From Streptomyces sp. NBC_00289 (lineage in GTDB: Bacteria; Actinomycetota; Actinomycetes; Streptomycetales; Streptomycetaceae), in the NCBI RefSeq assembly GCF_041435115.1, contig NZ_CP108046.1:9920001-9984000 (forward strand): a stretch of DNA of 64,000 nucleotides. Reading direction: 5' to 3'. The position numbers and the translations under genes were made by a program. Below the pieces are notes generated by a model. That model saw only the letters and a list, made by a program, of their open reading frames with translations, did not search any database and was not told where the DNA came from. This document shows positions 35,969 through 45,515 of this stretch, piece by piece (the stretch's first letter is position 1; each line of letters opens with the position of its first letter).

Positions 35969-36850
35969 GATTTTCAGCAGTAGCTCTCAAGGGTGAGGAC
36001 GGCTTTGGCTGCGGTGGTGAGCCAGGTGGGGCTGCAGCGGGCTTTGCGGAAGATCCGCCAGGTCTTCAATCGGGCCATGCCGCGCTCGACCGGGTAGCGC
36101 AGGCGGGCATGAGCCCTGTTCAGCGATAGCTGCCGGCGGTTGAGTTCTTTGCCGGGAGAACGTCGGATCGGGGTGGTGATGGTGCCGCCGGCACCGAGGT
36201 AGCCGAGGTCGGCCAGGACCGGGATACCGAGTCTGCGGCAGGTGTCGATGATCCGGTGGGTGCGGGCGGCGGTGAGGTCGTGGGTGCGACCGGGCAGCGC
36301 CTTCGAGATCCATACGATGGTGCCGTCCGGATCGGTGACGACCTGCAGGTTCACACCGTGACGCCGGTGCTTTCCCGAGTAGTCCCCGCGGCCGTCACCG
36401 ACCCGGTCGCACTCCGCGAGGGTGCCGTCCACCAGCACGTATTCCGCCCGGGCCTTCACTTCACGCAGGGCCCGCGTCAGCCCCGGAGCCCGGCGCGCCA
36501 GCAGGCCCACCACGGAGCGGACATAGGCGTGCGCGGTCCCGACGCTGATGCGGAAACCAGCGGCGATCTGGGCCAGCGTGGTGTGCTGGCGCAAGTACAC
36601 GAGCGCGACAACCGCACGCGCGGACGGACGGAGCTTGCACCGGCGGTCACCCTCACGAAGGACGATCAGCATCGTGACCGTCTCCACGAGGGCATGCGGG
36701 AGGTCGAGTGCGGCAGGATACGTAATCAACGGGGCTCCCCGGCAACCGAGATCAGATGTCAGATACCTCTCTCAACTGCCTGGGAGCCTCGTCCGTTGCC
36801 CTGCCAGCCATCCCCTTGCATCACTCGATCAGTGGCCACCCTGAAAACGC
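35969..36850 (-). mobile_element. IS5-family element a, inserted in IS256-b
   Basis: About 882 bp. Ends GATTTTCAG on the left and GCGTTTTCAG (reverse complement) on the right share TTTTCAG. TCAATGAG duplications flank it. The transposase stop codon lies within the left terminal repeat. Confidence 0.8.
35974..36729 (-). CDS. IS5-family transposase
   Basis: 251 aa. N-terminal helix-turn-helix ([20 protein letters not shown]) and a DDE domain: [20 protein letters not shown] (first Asp), [20 protein letters not shown] (second Asp) and [20 protein letters not shown] (Glu in [10 protein letters not shown]). This is the single-frame Streptomyces type of about 250 aa, without a two-ORF organisation. 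No lesion was seen. Confidence 0.92.
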   Translation of the reverse strand: MITYPAALDLPHALVETVTMLIVLREGDRRCKLRPSARAVVALVYLRQHTTLAQIAAGFRISVGTAHAYVRSVVGLLARRAPGLTRALREVKARAEYVLVDGTLAECDRVGDGRGDYSGKHRRHGVNLQVVTDPDGTIVWISKALPGRTHDLTAARTHRIIDTCRRLGIPVLADLGYLGAGGTITTPIRRSPGKELNRRQLSLNRAHARLRYPVERGMARLKTWRIFRKARCSPTWLTTAAKAVLTLESYC

Positions 36851-36858
36851 TCAATGAG
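36851..36858. repeat. 8-bp duplication at IS5-a, right
   Basis: TCAATGAG, matching 35961-35968. Confidence 0.8.
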
Positions 36859-37749
36859 CGCAGGAGGCGAGCCAGCCGGCACCGTCCTCGCTGGAGGCGA
36901 CGTCGATGCCGAGGATCTCGCGGTGGCCGTCGGCGTTCACGCCGACCGCGATCAGCGCGTGGCCGTTGATGATGCGGCCGCCCTCGCGGACCTTCTGGGT
37001 CAGGGCGTCGATCCAGACGAATGCGTAAGGGCCTTGGTCCAGGGGTCGGTTGCGGAATAATGCGGCGACCTGTTCGTCCAGGTTTCTTGGCCATCGCACT
37101 GACCTGGGACTCGACAGTTGTGTGACGCCGAGGGGCTCGGCGAGTTTCTCGACCCGGCGCGTACGGACACCGAGCAGGTAGGCGGCGGCGACCACTGAGA
37201 TCAGGGCCTGCTCAGCCCGCCGACGTCGCTCCAGCCGCCAGTGCGGGAAGTAGCTCCCGGACCTGAGCTTGGGGATGGCGAGTTCGACGGTGCCGGCGCG
37301 GGTGTCCCACTCGCGCGGGCGATATCCGTTGCGGTGGTTGACGCGTTCGTCGCTGACCTGCCCGTATTCGGCGTTGCAGAGGGCATCCGCCTGGGCGGAC
37401 ATGAGCGCGTCAGTGAACGTCTTGACCATCGCGCGCAGCAGATCGGGGCTCGCCGCGGCGAGAATTGTCCTCGGCGAGGGCGTGCAGGGGCACACTGTCA
37501 GGCGTGGTCATCGTGCTGATCTCCTTCGAGGCTGCGACACTTCGAAGATCAGCCGGTGGCCGTTCATCCATGCGGGCACCATCCCGATGCCGGAGCAAAC
37601 CCCCGGATCAGGTCGAACCCGTACACCACTTCTCTGGACGCACCTTGGGCCGACGACGGCTGCGCCGGACCCGGCCCCGGGCTCGGTGGAAGCAGAGTCG
37701 CCGCCGCGCGGAAGAGGATCCGCGAGCTGGAAAGGCGATCGCCCCGTGA

Positions 37750-38160
37750 CACCCCCCGCCGCGTCGCCCGGCTCCTGCTCACCCACCCCGAGTACCTGGG
37801 GACCAAGGACATCGACCTGCTCGGCCTCCTCGTCGCGGCGTGCCCGGAGATGACCGAACTCGCTGGACGCACCGGCGAGTTGGCCCCGTTCCTGACTCCG
37901 GCCCAGGCCAACGACGACAAGCTCACCCAGTGGATCGCCACAGTCCGCACCACTGGCCTGCCCCATCTGCACAGCTTCTGCAACGGCCTGGAACTCGACC
38001 GCGCTGCCGTGAACGCCGGCCTCACCCTGCCCCACCACAACGGCCGGACCGAGGGCGTCAATACCCGAACCAAGAAGATCATGCGGCAGATGCACGGCCG
38101 AGCAGGATTCGCCCTCCTCCGTCACCGCATCCTCCTGCAATGGGGAGAACGCACCGTCAC
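37750..38160 (+). pseudogene. ISL3-family transposase C-terminal fragment
   Basis: Encodes RRVARLLLTHPEYLGTKDID, PFLTPAQANDDKLTQWIATV, HLHSFCNGLELDRAAVNAGL and HHNGRTEGVNTRTKKIMRQM, ending GRAGFALLRHRILLQ. This is the C-terminal DDE part (Glu in NGRTEGVNTRTK) of an ISL3 transposase of the subfamily seen at 28.4 kb. It is preceded at 37660-37740 by a scrap of IS3 orfA (AAARKRIRELER). The N-terminal two thirds are absent. Confidence 0.78.
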
Positions 38161-38164
38161 CACC

Positions 38165-38575
38165 GACTACGGAACAGAGCCGTTGACTGGACAGGCCTGG
38201 CGTGGGTTGCCTTCTCCTGTGCCGGGCGAAGACAACCCACGTGCGATGCTTCTGGCGGGGGAGCCAGGCTCTATTGGCATCGCGTCCTTATTGGATCAGG
38301 AACGGGCAGCTGCTGAGTGAGCATGGGCTACTCCATGATCGATTCTGGTGGGCGAGGGTGCGCGGGCTGTGCCGCGACGTTCGTGGGTGGCGGAACTCAT
38401 GGGTGGCAGGTGTAGGCGAGGAGTGGGCCACTGCCTTCGCATCCGGCAGCCTGGGGGAGTACCCCCGGCCCGGTGTCCGTCCACGGTCTGATCCAACAGA
38501 GGCGTGTTCCGGCAGCGGTTCCGGAAGTCGGCGTGTCGACCGTGGACGTCCTGTCGTCCGGTCGTAAGGAAGAAT
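38165..38575. other. Stretch without a recognisable gene
   Basis: About 410 bp between an ISL3 fragment and an IS110 relic. Open frames lack family motifs. It probably contains the left end of the IS110 relic that follows. Confidence 0.45.
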
Positions 38576-39235
38576 TGCCGTGACTGCTCGGTGTTGACCC
38601 GCACAAGTCCACTCACACCGCTACCGCCGTCGACCCTGTCTGCCGGGGGCTCGCTGAGGATCGAGGCGAGCCTGGCGGACTACCGGCGTCTCTTGACCTG
38701 GGGCCGCCGCTGGCCGCAGCGTAAGTGGGTGGTGCAGAACGCCAACGGGCTCGGCCGCCTGGCTCAGTGGCTTCTCGCCCGCGGGGAGAGCGTCGTGGAC
38801 GAGTCCGTCGGCTCACCCGTGGCGGTGGCCGCAAGAATGACCGGTTCGACGCTGCCGCCGCAGCCACGGCCCACATCCACGAAGACGGGCGTGAGGTGAA
38901 CGTGGACGACCACAGCCCTGGCCCTGCTCACGATGCGCCAACCTCGCCCAGGCCCGGGTCCGCACCGTCAACCAGCTGCACGCGGTGCTGCGTGACCTGC
39001 TGCCCGGTGGGGCTCCGCCTCAGCTGTCGGCGGACCAGGCCGCCACACTGTTGCGCACGGTCCGCCCCGCCGGCGCCGTCGAAAAGATCCGCAAAGACCT
39101 TGCCCGTGATCTGGTCACGGAGATCCGGGCGCTGGACAAGCGGATGGCGGAAAACGCCGTACGCATGGAGGAACTCGTCGAGTCCTCGGGCAGCACGCTG
39201 ATGAGCACGCCCGACGGCCCTGGAAGACCTTCCCC
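38576..39235 (+). pseudogene. IS110-family transposase relic (copy c)
   Basis: Starts near GVDPHKSTHTATAVDP and changes frame to LRIEASLADYRRLLTWGRRW and VVQNANGLGRLAQWLLARGE. Later blocks are RVRRLTRGGGRKNDRFDAAA and, from 38985, LPGGAPPQLSADQAATLLRT and DLVTEIRALDKRMAENAVRM. Several indels. It stops at about 39235 where an IS3 end begins; the C-terminal domain is lost. Confidence 0.78.
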
Positions 39236-39372
39236 AGGTCGAGTTGGCCACCGCCGAGTGGATCGACTGGATACTGTCACCGGCGCCTGCACGGTGAAGA
39301 GGCTACGGTCCCACCCGTCGAGTACGAGACCAACTACTACACGGACCTCACAAAACCCCAGTTCACAGCCAC
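39236..39372 (+). pseudogene. IS3-family orfB C-terminal scrap
   Basis: Encodes VELATAEWIDW, then in another frame ATVPPVEYETNYYTDLTKPQ, the last residues of an IS3 orfB (family pattern PPxEYE.NYY). Followed by GGGGCGGTTCAGAAGCCCC, probably part of the element end. Confidence 0.6.
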
Positions 39373-39451
39373 AATCTGAGAGGTCTACCGAACCGGGGCG
39401 GTTCAGAAGCCCCTGATAAGTTTGACGCACGACGGGATTCGCTTCAGTGCG

Positions 39452-39685
39452 TTATGCCCTGTGGTCGTGGTCGCTGCTTGCGGCGGCGATGCCTTGGCAG
39501 ATGTCCAGGTCGGTGGGAGCGGCGCGGCGGTCGCGGAGAGCGTTCAGGCGGCGGACGAGGTGGTTGCAGGACGCCATGGCGGCCAAGCCGATGAGGATGG
39601 CGAGGCCCATGCCTATGACGACACTCAAACCCCCTATCGCGGCAATCACAAAGGTCTGCGGCGGGGTCATGACTTGTGAGTTCAT
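39452..39685 (-). CDS. Small single-helix membrane protein
   Basis: 77 aa from ATG 39685, with a weak CGGAAT site upstream; a longer frame to 39823 exists. One transmembrane helix (FVIAAIGGLSVVIGMGLAIL and onward), then a basic, presumably cytoplasmic segment (CNHLVRRLNALRDRRAAP) and a short acidic tail. The family is not recognised. It lies 180 bp downstream of the peptidase gene on the same strand. Confidence 0.5.
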   Translation of the reverse strand: MNSQVMTPPQTFVIAAIGGLSVVIGMGLAILIGLAAMASCNHLVRRLNALRDRRAAPTDLDICQGIAAASSDHDHRA

Positions 39686-39867
39686 TGTTTCATTCCGGGG
39701 CGGCTGGACGTTGACGATGGTGATGCTCCATGCGTGATGATTCGCGCGAGCGCCTGACTGAGTCCTTTCGGCCTGCATCCGGAAGAGTGTCACTTGACTG
39801 CTGATCAGGCTAGGGATGCTCACAGGGAAACGCGATGGTATTCAGTGCGGGGCGCGGTTTCTGCGGG

Positions 39868-40869
39868 TCAGTCGTGCTGTGCGCCTGTGGGCAGGGTGCG
39901 CAGCTGCATGGTGCCGGCGGAGGTGGTGCCGAAGGCGTAGTCCATCAGCTTGGCGGCGTCCTGGAATCGGTCTTGGTCATTGAGGAGTACTCCGACGACA
40001 GTTTTGCCGTTGCGGAGTGCGGAGAAGACGAGGCAGGGGCCGGCCGGCGTGTTGGTGCCGGTCTTGACACCGGTCGCGCCGCTGTAGGAACCCAGTAGCT
40101 TATTAGTGTTGTACCAGGTATAGGTGCGGGTGCCGTTCGTGCTCGTTGTCGCGTACTGGACGGTCTTCGTCTTCTTTACGATGCCCATAAACGTCGTGTT
40201 CTTCATAGCACTACGGGTGAGCTTGGCGAGGTCGAGCGGTGTCGTGTAGTTCGTGTTCTGCGTCGAGTTGCCGTCGAAGGAGTCGAAGTGAGTGTTCGTC
40301 AGGCCCATGACCTCGGCCTTGCTGTTCATCTTGCCGATAAACGATTGGGTGCGTGCCGAGAGGGTCGTGCCCGTGCCGAAGGTGTCCGCGAGGGCCATCG
40401 CGGCGTCACAACCTGAGGGCAGCATCATCGCGTGCAGCAGCTGGCGGACGGTGACCTTGTCGCCGGTCTTCAGGTCCGCCGTGCTTGCTCCCTGGGTGGT
40501 CACATAATCCCGGTAGGCCTGCTTGATGGTCACCTTACGGCCGAGGTTCAGCTCTGGTGTGCCCAGCACCACACGCGCCGTCATGATCTTGGTAGTGCTG
40601 GCCATGGGCCGCCTGGTGCCGGCGTCCTTGCTGTAGAGCGTGGAGCCGGTGACGCTGTCGAGCATCAACGCCGCCTTGGCGCTGACCGAGGGGGCGGGCA
40701 CAGGCAGGGCAGGCGCAGCCAGGGCAGGCGCAGCCACGGCGGCGCTCGCCAGCAGCGCACCAGTGGTAGCTGTGACGGCCACGGCTCGCCGGAAACGAAC
40801 CTCGTGCAGACAAGTGGACAACGTGAAATCTCCCAACACGGCGCATCGACTGTGCCGCTGGCTCAGCAC
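39868..40869 (-). CDS. Serine-type D-Ala-D-Ala peptidase (S11, K15-like penicillin-binding protein)
   Basis: 333 aa. The likely start is TTG 40821 (GGGAG 7 nt upstream) rather than 40869. Signal peptide VRFRRAVAVTATTGALLASA with Ala-rich cleavage region. Active-site motifs in order: RPMASTTKIMTA (S-x-x-K, nucleophile Ser), MMLPSGCDAAMALAD (S-G-C in place of S-x-N) and ATGVKTGTNTPAG (K-T-G). The S-G-C motif is that of the Streptomyces K15 DD-transpeptidase. The enzyme would act outside the membrane on peptidoglycan stem peptides. No C-terminal anchor is evident, so secreted or loosely attached. Confidence 0.92.
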   Translation of the reverse strand: MLSQRHSRCAVLGDFTLSTCLHEVRFRRAVAVTATTGALLASAAVAAPALAAPALPVPAPSVSAKAALMLDSVTGSTLYSKDAGTRRPMASTTKIMTARVVLGTPELNLGRKVTIKQAYRDYVTTQGASTADLKTGDKVTVRQLLHAMMLPSGCDAAMALADTFGTGTTLSARTQSFIGKMNSKAEVMGLTNTHFDSFDGNSTQNTNYTTPLDLAKLTRSAMKNTTFMGIVKKTKTVQYATTSTNGTRTYTWYNTNKLLGSYSGATGVKTGTNTPAGPCLVFSALRNGKTVVGVLLNDQDRFQDAAKLMDYAFGTTSAGTMQLRTLPTGAQHD

Positions 40870-41530
40870 GACAGGAGGACCCGGCGACTGGGAGCGGGCC
40901 CGCTGGTCACCTTGCCAGACGGTTTCACGAGGAAAGACGGAAGATCAACGCCGTCGGCCTGGGTAGTCACCACTCAACTGCTGCAGAGCCAGGCATAGGT
41001 TCGGCGAGGCGGCGAGTCATCCCTGGCGTTCTCTCCACGTGCAAAGGCAACTCGAGCCGACCGACGTCGGTCCAGTCATGGCCACCGCGGCCAGGACGCC
41101 CGCAACCTGCCTCCCGGCTTGCCACGACAGACGTGGGGAAAACGCCGGTTTTGCGGCGCAGAAGCCTACAGTCGTCGGATCACGAACCGGGCCCGCGTCG
41201 AGCTTCCGCCCTGGGACCGCGCAGAACGACGGGTACTGGGGGAGCGCCCGTCGCAGCCTAAGCGGCCGAGGAAGATTCGCCTGCTGCTCCGTCGGCACCT
41301 CACTTGACATGCTGACCGGCGTCGCGGGCCGCTGACGGCCGTCGAGGATTGCTTTATGCGACACGAGGCTGCTTGAGCTGAGTGGACTCACCGGCGGGGT
41401 AGTGCTTCATGACTATGGACGTCAGTTCTCAGGTCCTCAGGATCCACGTCTCGTGTGGTCAAGATCAGGGGTGAAGGCCCAACGCCGGGTAGGTACTGAC
41501 TTCGACTTGTTAGGGTGATCTTCTTCGACG
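40870..41530. other. Long stretch without a recognisable gene
   Basis: About 660 bp. A minus-strand frame at 41017-41391 is open but has no recognisable domain or convincing start. The right end (from about 41505) is probably the terminus of the IS630 fragment that follows. The promoter of the peptidase gene should lie in the first 150 bp. Confidence 0.45.
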
Positions 41531-41544
41531 TCTCTGATGGGCCT

Positions 41545-41965
41545 GGAGTGTTGAGCAGAACATCAAGCCGCCGGAAGTCGCACGACGCCTGAGGGTGAGC
41601 CCGAAGTCGGCTTACCAGTGGCAGCAGATGTGGCGGGACGGTGGCGTGCAGGCCTTGGTCTCTCGTGGCTCGAGTGGATCGCGATGCCGCCTGTCCCCGC
41701 GCTGTCTGGAAAAGCTGGCTGCGTACATCGATGAGGGGCCTGCCGCGCATGGCTGGGTGGAGGACCAGGTGTGGACTGCTGCCCGGGTGGCCACGCTGAT
41801 CGGCAGGAAGTTCCACGTCTCCTACAGCGTCTCGGGTGCCACGAGGCTGATGCACCGGCTCGGCTTCAGTCCTCAGGTACCCGCGCGGCGGGTGGTCGAG
41901 CACGATGAGCAGGCCGTGACCGTGTGGAAGGAGGCGACCTGGGCCGAGGTAAAAGAGCTCGGGCG
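41545..41965 (+). pseudogene. IS630-family transposase N-terminal fragment (copy f)
   Basis: Encodes NIKPPEVARRLRVSPKSAYQ and MWRDGGVQALVSRGSSGSRC, a winged helix-turn-helix, then HGWVEDQVWTAARVATLIGR and MHRLGFSPQVPARRVVEHDE, ending EATWAEVKELG. The DDE domain is missing; the frame runs into unrelated sequence after about 41965. Confidence 0.75.
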
Positions 41966-42110
41966 GCGTGCGGGGGCTACGACCTCTTCTCGGCGGCCGC
42001 CGGCGTCCAGCGCACAGGCTGGCAGCGTCGGCGACTGGCCTCGTTGATCAGCGATGCAGTGAGCAGCGAGTACTCACGCCCGTGGGGGCGGCCGCTCGTT
42101 TTATGGAGTC

Positions 42111-42653
42111 ATGAATCTGCGAAGCAACGTTCAGCGCGTCGTTGCAGGGGGCTGCGCTGCCGTGGCGGTCATCCTGTGCACTGCCGGGTGTCAGACGACA
42201 CCTACCTCCTCACATTCTGCGCCCGACCGTCCGCGCAGTGTGCAGCAGAAGACGGCGTCTGCAGTTGGCGGTGAGAGGGGATCCGTGGATCCGTGCACTC
42301 TTGTTTCGGCCTCGGACCTTTCCGGCATCCTGAACACTCCTGTTATCAAGCAGGCAGGCCCTCTCGAGGAGTTCAGGGGAAGGTCGTGCAAGTACACCTT
42401 TGCAGATGGGAGCGCGGTGGGGGAGGGCGGCATGGCCATCACAACGTGGCATGGGCAGTCATTTTTTTCTCCGGAAACGCTAGGCCTAGCAAAGGTCGCG
42501 GGCGTCGGAGATGAAGCGGCCTCAGGGAACGGTGTCACGATGGTCCGCGATGGAGAGGAAGTGCTCCAAGTGCAGATACTGTCACCATCGAAAAGCCAAG
42601 CCAGCCTCCAAGTGGCCCGAGCTGCCATCGCCGGCCTGGTGGAGGGATCGTAA
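42111..42653 (+). CDS. Secreted lipoprotein, DUF3558-like
   Basis: 180 aa. The signal peptide ends in a lipobox, VILCTAGCQT, with Cys27 as the lipidated residue. After a Ser/Thr/Pro linker the mature domain begins SVDPCTLVSASDLSGIL, contains RSCKYTFADGSAVGEGG (two Cys likely bridged) and ends with VARAAIAGL. This DPC-TLL..DL start and YTF core resemble DUF3558/mycobacterial-type lipoproteins of unknown role. The GGAG before ATG 42111 is close. A hairpin terminator follows at 42688. Confidence 0.82.
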   Translation: MNLRSNVQRVVAGGCAAVAVILCTAGCQTTPTSSHSAPDRPRSVQQKTASAVGGERGSVDPCTLVSASDLSGILNTPVIKQAGPLEEFRGRSCKYTFADGSAVGEGGMAITTWHGQSFFSPETLGLAKVAGVGDEAASGNGVTMVRDGEEVLQVQILSPSKSQASLQVARAAIAGLVEGS

Positions 42654-42687
42654 GGTCTCGGAGCTTTGAACCTTGAAGTGTTGTGAC

Positions 42688-42717
42688 GGTCCGCCGACGG
42701 AGTCGGTGGACCGTTTT
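42688..42717 (+). terminator. Rho-independent terminator after the lipoprotein gene
   Basis: The stem GGTCCGCCGA / TCGGTGGACC (one mismatch-like G-U) with a short loop is followed by GTTTTC, 35 bp past the stop codon. Confidence 0.75.
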
Positions 42718-42898
42718 CGCGTTGCAGGCTGAGGCTGGGCAGGGCCGCGGCCCCGAGTGTCGTCTCGGGTTGGCGCTGGGGTCCACTGTTCCAGGTGTTG
42801 AGGTGCTGTCGTGGGGACGGGGAAATCTGCCGAACTGGGCTTGATCCGCTTTGACGGACATCCGAGATCAGGGGTTCAGCCCCGGGAGGATGTCCATC

Positions 42899-43207
42899 AT
42901 GGAGAGCATGGGGAAGAAGAAGCCTCGCCCTCGTCGCTCGTTCACGCCGGAGTTCAAGGCGGAGATCGTCGAGCTGTGTCGACGCGGTGACCGCTCGGTC
43001 GGTCAGATCGCCAAGGACTTCGATCTGACCGAGACCGCGGTGCGTGACTGGGTGAAGCAGGCCGAGGTCGATGCGGGCGAGCGGGACGGCCTGACCAGCA
43101 GCGAACGTGAGGAACTGGCCGCACTGCGGCGGGAGAACCGCCGTCTGCGTGAGGACGTCGACATCCTCAAGCGGGCCACGGCTTTCTTCGCGAAGGAGAC
43201 CCGGTGA
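42899..43207 (+). CDS. IS3-family transposase OrfA
   Basis: 102 aa from ATG 42899 (GGGAGGA 8 nt upstream; an ATG at 42890 is too close to the site). Helix-turn-helix RSFTPEFKAEIVELCRRGDR and QIAKDFDLTETAVRDWVKQA, then a leucine-zipper-like coil ELAALRRENRRLREDVDILK that mediates dimerisation, ending ATAFFAKETR. The stop overlaps the GTG of orfB by 4 bp, so the two are translationally coupled. In many IS3 elements OrfA is extended into OrfAB by -1 frameshifting; no obvious slippery heptamer was identified here. Confidence 0.92.
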   Translation: MESMGKKKPRPRRSFTPEFKAEIVELCRRGDRSVGQIAKDFDLTETAVRDWVKQAEVDAGERDGLTSSEREELAALRRENRRLREDVDILKRATAFFAKETR

Positions 43208-44075
43208 CGGTGCACCCGTTCATCGAGGCGGAGAAGCGTGCAGGTCACAGCGTCAAACGAGCGTGTGAGCTGCTGAAGGTCTCCAGGACCGCCTTCTATG
43301 CCCGCCGCGCTGCCAAGCCTGGTCCCCGCGCGGTCCGTGACGCCGAGCTGGCGGAACAGATCGCCGACGTCCATACGAGATCGCGGGGAACCTACGGCGC
43401 CCCGCGCGTCCATGCCGTGCTCAAGCGGGCAGGCGCCGGATGTGGCCGCCGACGTGTCGCGCGGCTGATGCGGGCTGCCGGCCTGCAGGGCCGACACCGC
43501 AGACGACGGCACCTGACGACGATCCCCGATCCACGAGTTGCCCTGCGGCCCGATCTCGTCGTCCGGGACTTCCAGCCCGACCCCGCCGGCCTGGATGCCC
43601 GCTGGTGCGGCGACATCACCTACATCGCCACGGAGGAGGGCTGGCTCTATCTGGCCACCGTCATCGACATCGCCTCCCGTCGCGTGGTCGGCTGGGCGAC
43701 AGCCGACCACCTGCGGACCGATCTGGTCGCCGATGCCCTCACGGCCGCCTGCCGCAAGCGCCGTCCCACCCGGCCGGTGATCTTTCACTCGGATCGTGGC
43801 TGTCAGTACACGAGCCAGCAATTCGCCGCGCTGGCAGACCAGTTGGGGGTGCGTCTGTCGGTCGGCCGCACCGGACAATGCTGGGACAACGCACTCGCCG
43901 AGTCGTTCTTCGCCACCGTCAAAGGGAGCTGCTCGACGCCGTCTCCTGGCCCAGCCGGGCCGCCGCCCGCACCGCGATCTTTGATTTCATCGAGGGCTGG
44001 TACAACTTGCACCGTCTGCACAGCAGCCTCGGCTATCGCAGTCCCGCCGAATACGAGACCGCACTCGCAGCCTGA
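43204..44075 (+). pseudogene. IS3-family transposase OrfB with 1-nt deletion
   Basis: HTH_21 region (RAGHSVKRACELLKVSRTAF), then the integrase-like DDE core: ARWCGDITYIATEEGWLYLA (first Asp), PVIFHSDRGCQYTSQQFAAL (second Asp) and CWDNALAESFFATVKG (Glu). At about 43925 one base is missing after FFATVK; the original frame then runs to 44157 as junk. The correct frame continues as LLDAVSWPSRAAARTAIFDF and SLGYRSPAEYETALAA to 44075. The catalytic triad precedes the lesion, so partial function or a sequencing error cannot be excluded. Confidence 0.85.
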
Positions 44076-44123
44076 CCACCACACCGATGGTGTCCGTCAA
44101 AGCGGAACAAGCTCAGAACGATC

Positions 44124-44252
44124 AGTGAGCTTGTTCAGCTTGGCACCGATCGGGTGACGGCCGTCTCCGCGAAGTTGCCGATCACTGCAGGCCGTGCCGC
44201 GGTCAACCTTCGGCACCCATTCACCTTGGGGAGTGGCCGCTGAAGAGGCTCA
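44124..44252. repeat. About 130-bp duplicated module, copy 2
   Basis: Nearly identical to 15932-16061. Its first bases (GAGCTTGTTC at 44127) form a 10-bp inverted repeat with GAACAAGCTC at 44104 in the end of the IS3 element. Confidence 0.75.
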
Positions 44253-44255
44253 GTC

Positions 44256-44440
44256 GCATGCCTTCGGGCCAGCCATTAGGACGTCGCCGGTGATTTCGGC
44301 GCGTCCAGGCGCCGTTTCGCGGATTTCGCCGTCCGCCTCGATGGCTGGTGTCCAGGCGGATGCCGAAACCTTCAGCATGCGCTCGTGGATCGCATCTGTG
44401 ATCACCATGCCGACCGAGTAGGACAGGGTGGATTCAACTG
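44256..44440 (-). pseudogene. IS1380-family transposase internal fragment (copy D)
   Basis: Encodes LSYSVGMVITDAIHERMLKV and SASAWTPAIEADGEI, matching the segment of IS1380-A just after its second Asp (SVGMTVSKAIHEHVLKV). Only about 60 codons remain. Confidence 0.7.
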
Positions 44441-44475
44441 GTTGTCGCAACACCCTGATCTCGGAGGTGTGCGAC

Positions 44476-45515
44476 GTGGCCACGGCGGACTGGAGTTTGA
44501 AGACCAGCGATGTTCCGGAGGGGCGGCGTCGGCAGTGGCGCGCTGACCGTGCGTTGCGGCCGGCGATGCGTTCGCCGGGGCGGCCTGATCCTTCTCGGGT
44601 CGTGCAGCGCCAGTTCTGGCGACTGATCGCCACGGGGGTCACGACGGTGGAGGCGTCGTTGGTGGTCGGCGTGTCGTGGCCGGTGGGTGCGAGGTGGTTT
44701 CGTCACGCTGGCGGCATGCCTCCGATCTCGTTGGCCGAGCCCTCGGGCCGGTACCTCACGTTCGAAGAGCGCGAGGAGATCGCGATCCTCATGGCGATGA
44801 GCAAGGGCGTGCGCGAGATCGCCCGCGCCCTGGGGCGAGACCCCGGGACAATCTCTCGCGAACTGCGCCGCAACGCCGCCACGCGCGGCGGCAAGCAGGA
44901 ATACCGCGCGACGGTCGCCCAGTGGAAGGCTCAGCAGGCGGCCAAGCGCCCGAAGAACGCGAAACTCCTGGGTAACGACCGGTTGCGTGAGTACGTAGAG
45001 GACCGGCTCGCCGGCAGCATCCGTCGCCCCGACAAGATGACCGTCACCGGGCCCAAGACGCCCGCATGGAAAGGGCTGAACAAGCCGCACCGTCAGGACA
45101 GACGTTGGGCGACGGCATGGAGTCCGGAGCAGATTTCGCACCGACTCCGTGTCGACTTCCCCGATGATGAGTCCATGCGCATCAGCCACGAAGCGATCTA
45201 CCAGGCGCTGTTCATCGAAGGCCGTGGCGCGCTCAAGCGGGAACTGGTGACGTGCCTGCGCACCGGCCGGGCGCTGCGGGCTCCCCGTGCACGGTCGCAG
45301 AACAAGCCGCAGGGGCATGTCACCGCGGACGTCGTCCTCAGCGAACGCCCCGCCGAGGCCACGGACCGCGCGGTCCCCGGACACTGGGAAGGCGATTTGA
45401 TTATCGGGACGGGCCGCTCCGCGATCGGCACGCTTGTCGAGCGCAGCAGCCGCTCCACGCTCCTGGTGCACCTGCCCCGTCTGGAGGGCTGGGGCGAGAA
45501 TCCGCCCACCGTCCG
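44476..45515 (+). pseudogene. IS30-family transposase, C-terminally truncated
   Basis: Starts at GTG 44476 with GGAGGTG upstream. Two DNA-binding helices: VTTVEASLVVGVSWPVGARW, and the IS30 HTH_38 block YLTFEEREEIAILMAMSKGV with IARALGRDPGTISRELRRN. The DDE domain begins RAVPGHWEGDLIIGTGRSAI (first Asp) and TLVERSSRSTLLVHLPRLEG, then breaks at about 45513 into an IS5 fragment in reverse orientation. The second Asp and Glu are lost. Confidence 0.82.

Larger units (their letters stand above)
35801..37509 (-). pseudogene. IS256-family transposase (copy b), interrupted by IS5-a
   Basis: Begins MTTPDSVPLHALAED, shifts frame to SPDLLRAMVKTFTDALMSAQ, VNHRNGYRPREWDTRAGTVE and YAFVWIDALTQKVREGGRII (first Asp). 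It is cut by IS5-a after GWLA. Beyond the IS5 it resumes at 35960 as LIARGLSGVQLVSSDAHTGL (second Asp) and CRTHYARNLLSQVPKSAQP, then ends in a fusion with copy d. The C-terminal Glu region is lost. Confidence 0.75.
42842..44108 (+). mobile_element. IS3-family element
   Basis: About 1267 bp. Inverted repeats TGATCCGCTTTGACGGACA on the left and TGTTCCGCTTTGACGGACA (reverse complement) on the right differ at one position. It contains orfA and orfB in the usual order. A clear 3-bp target duplication could not be assigned. Confidence 0.88.

Noticed and set aside
41017..41391. Possible 124-aa minus-strand gene
   Set aside because: No ribosome binding site, odd composition and no recognised domain; treated as intergenic.
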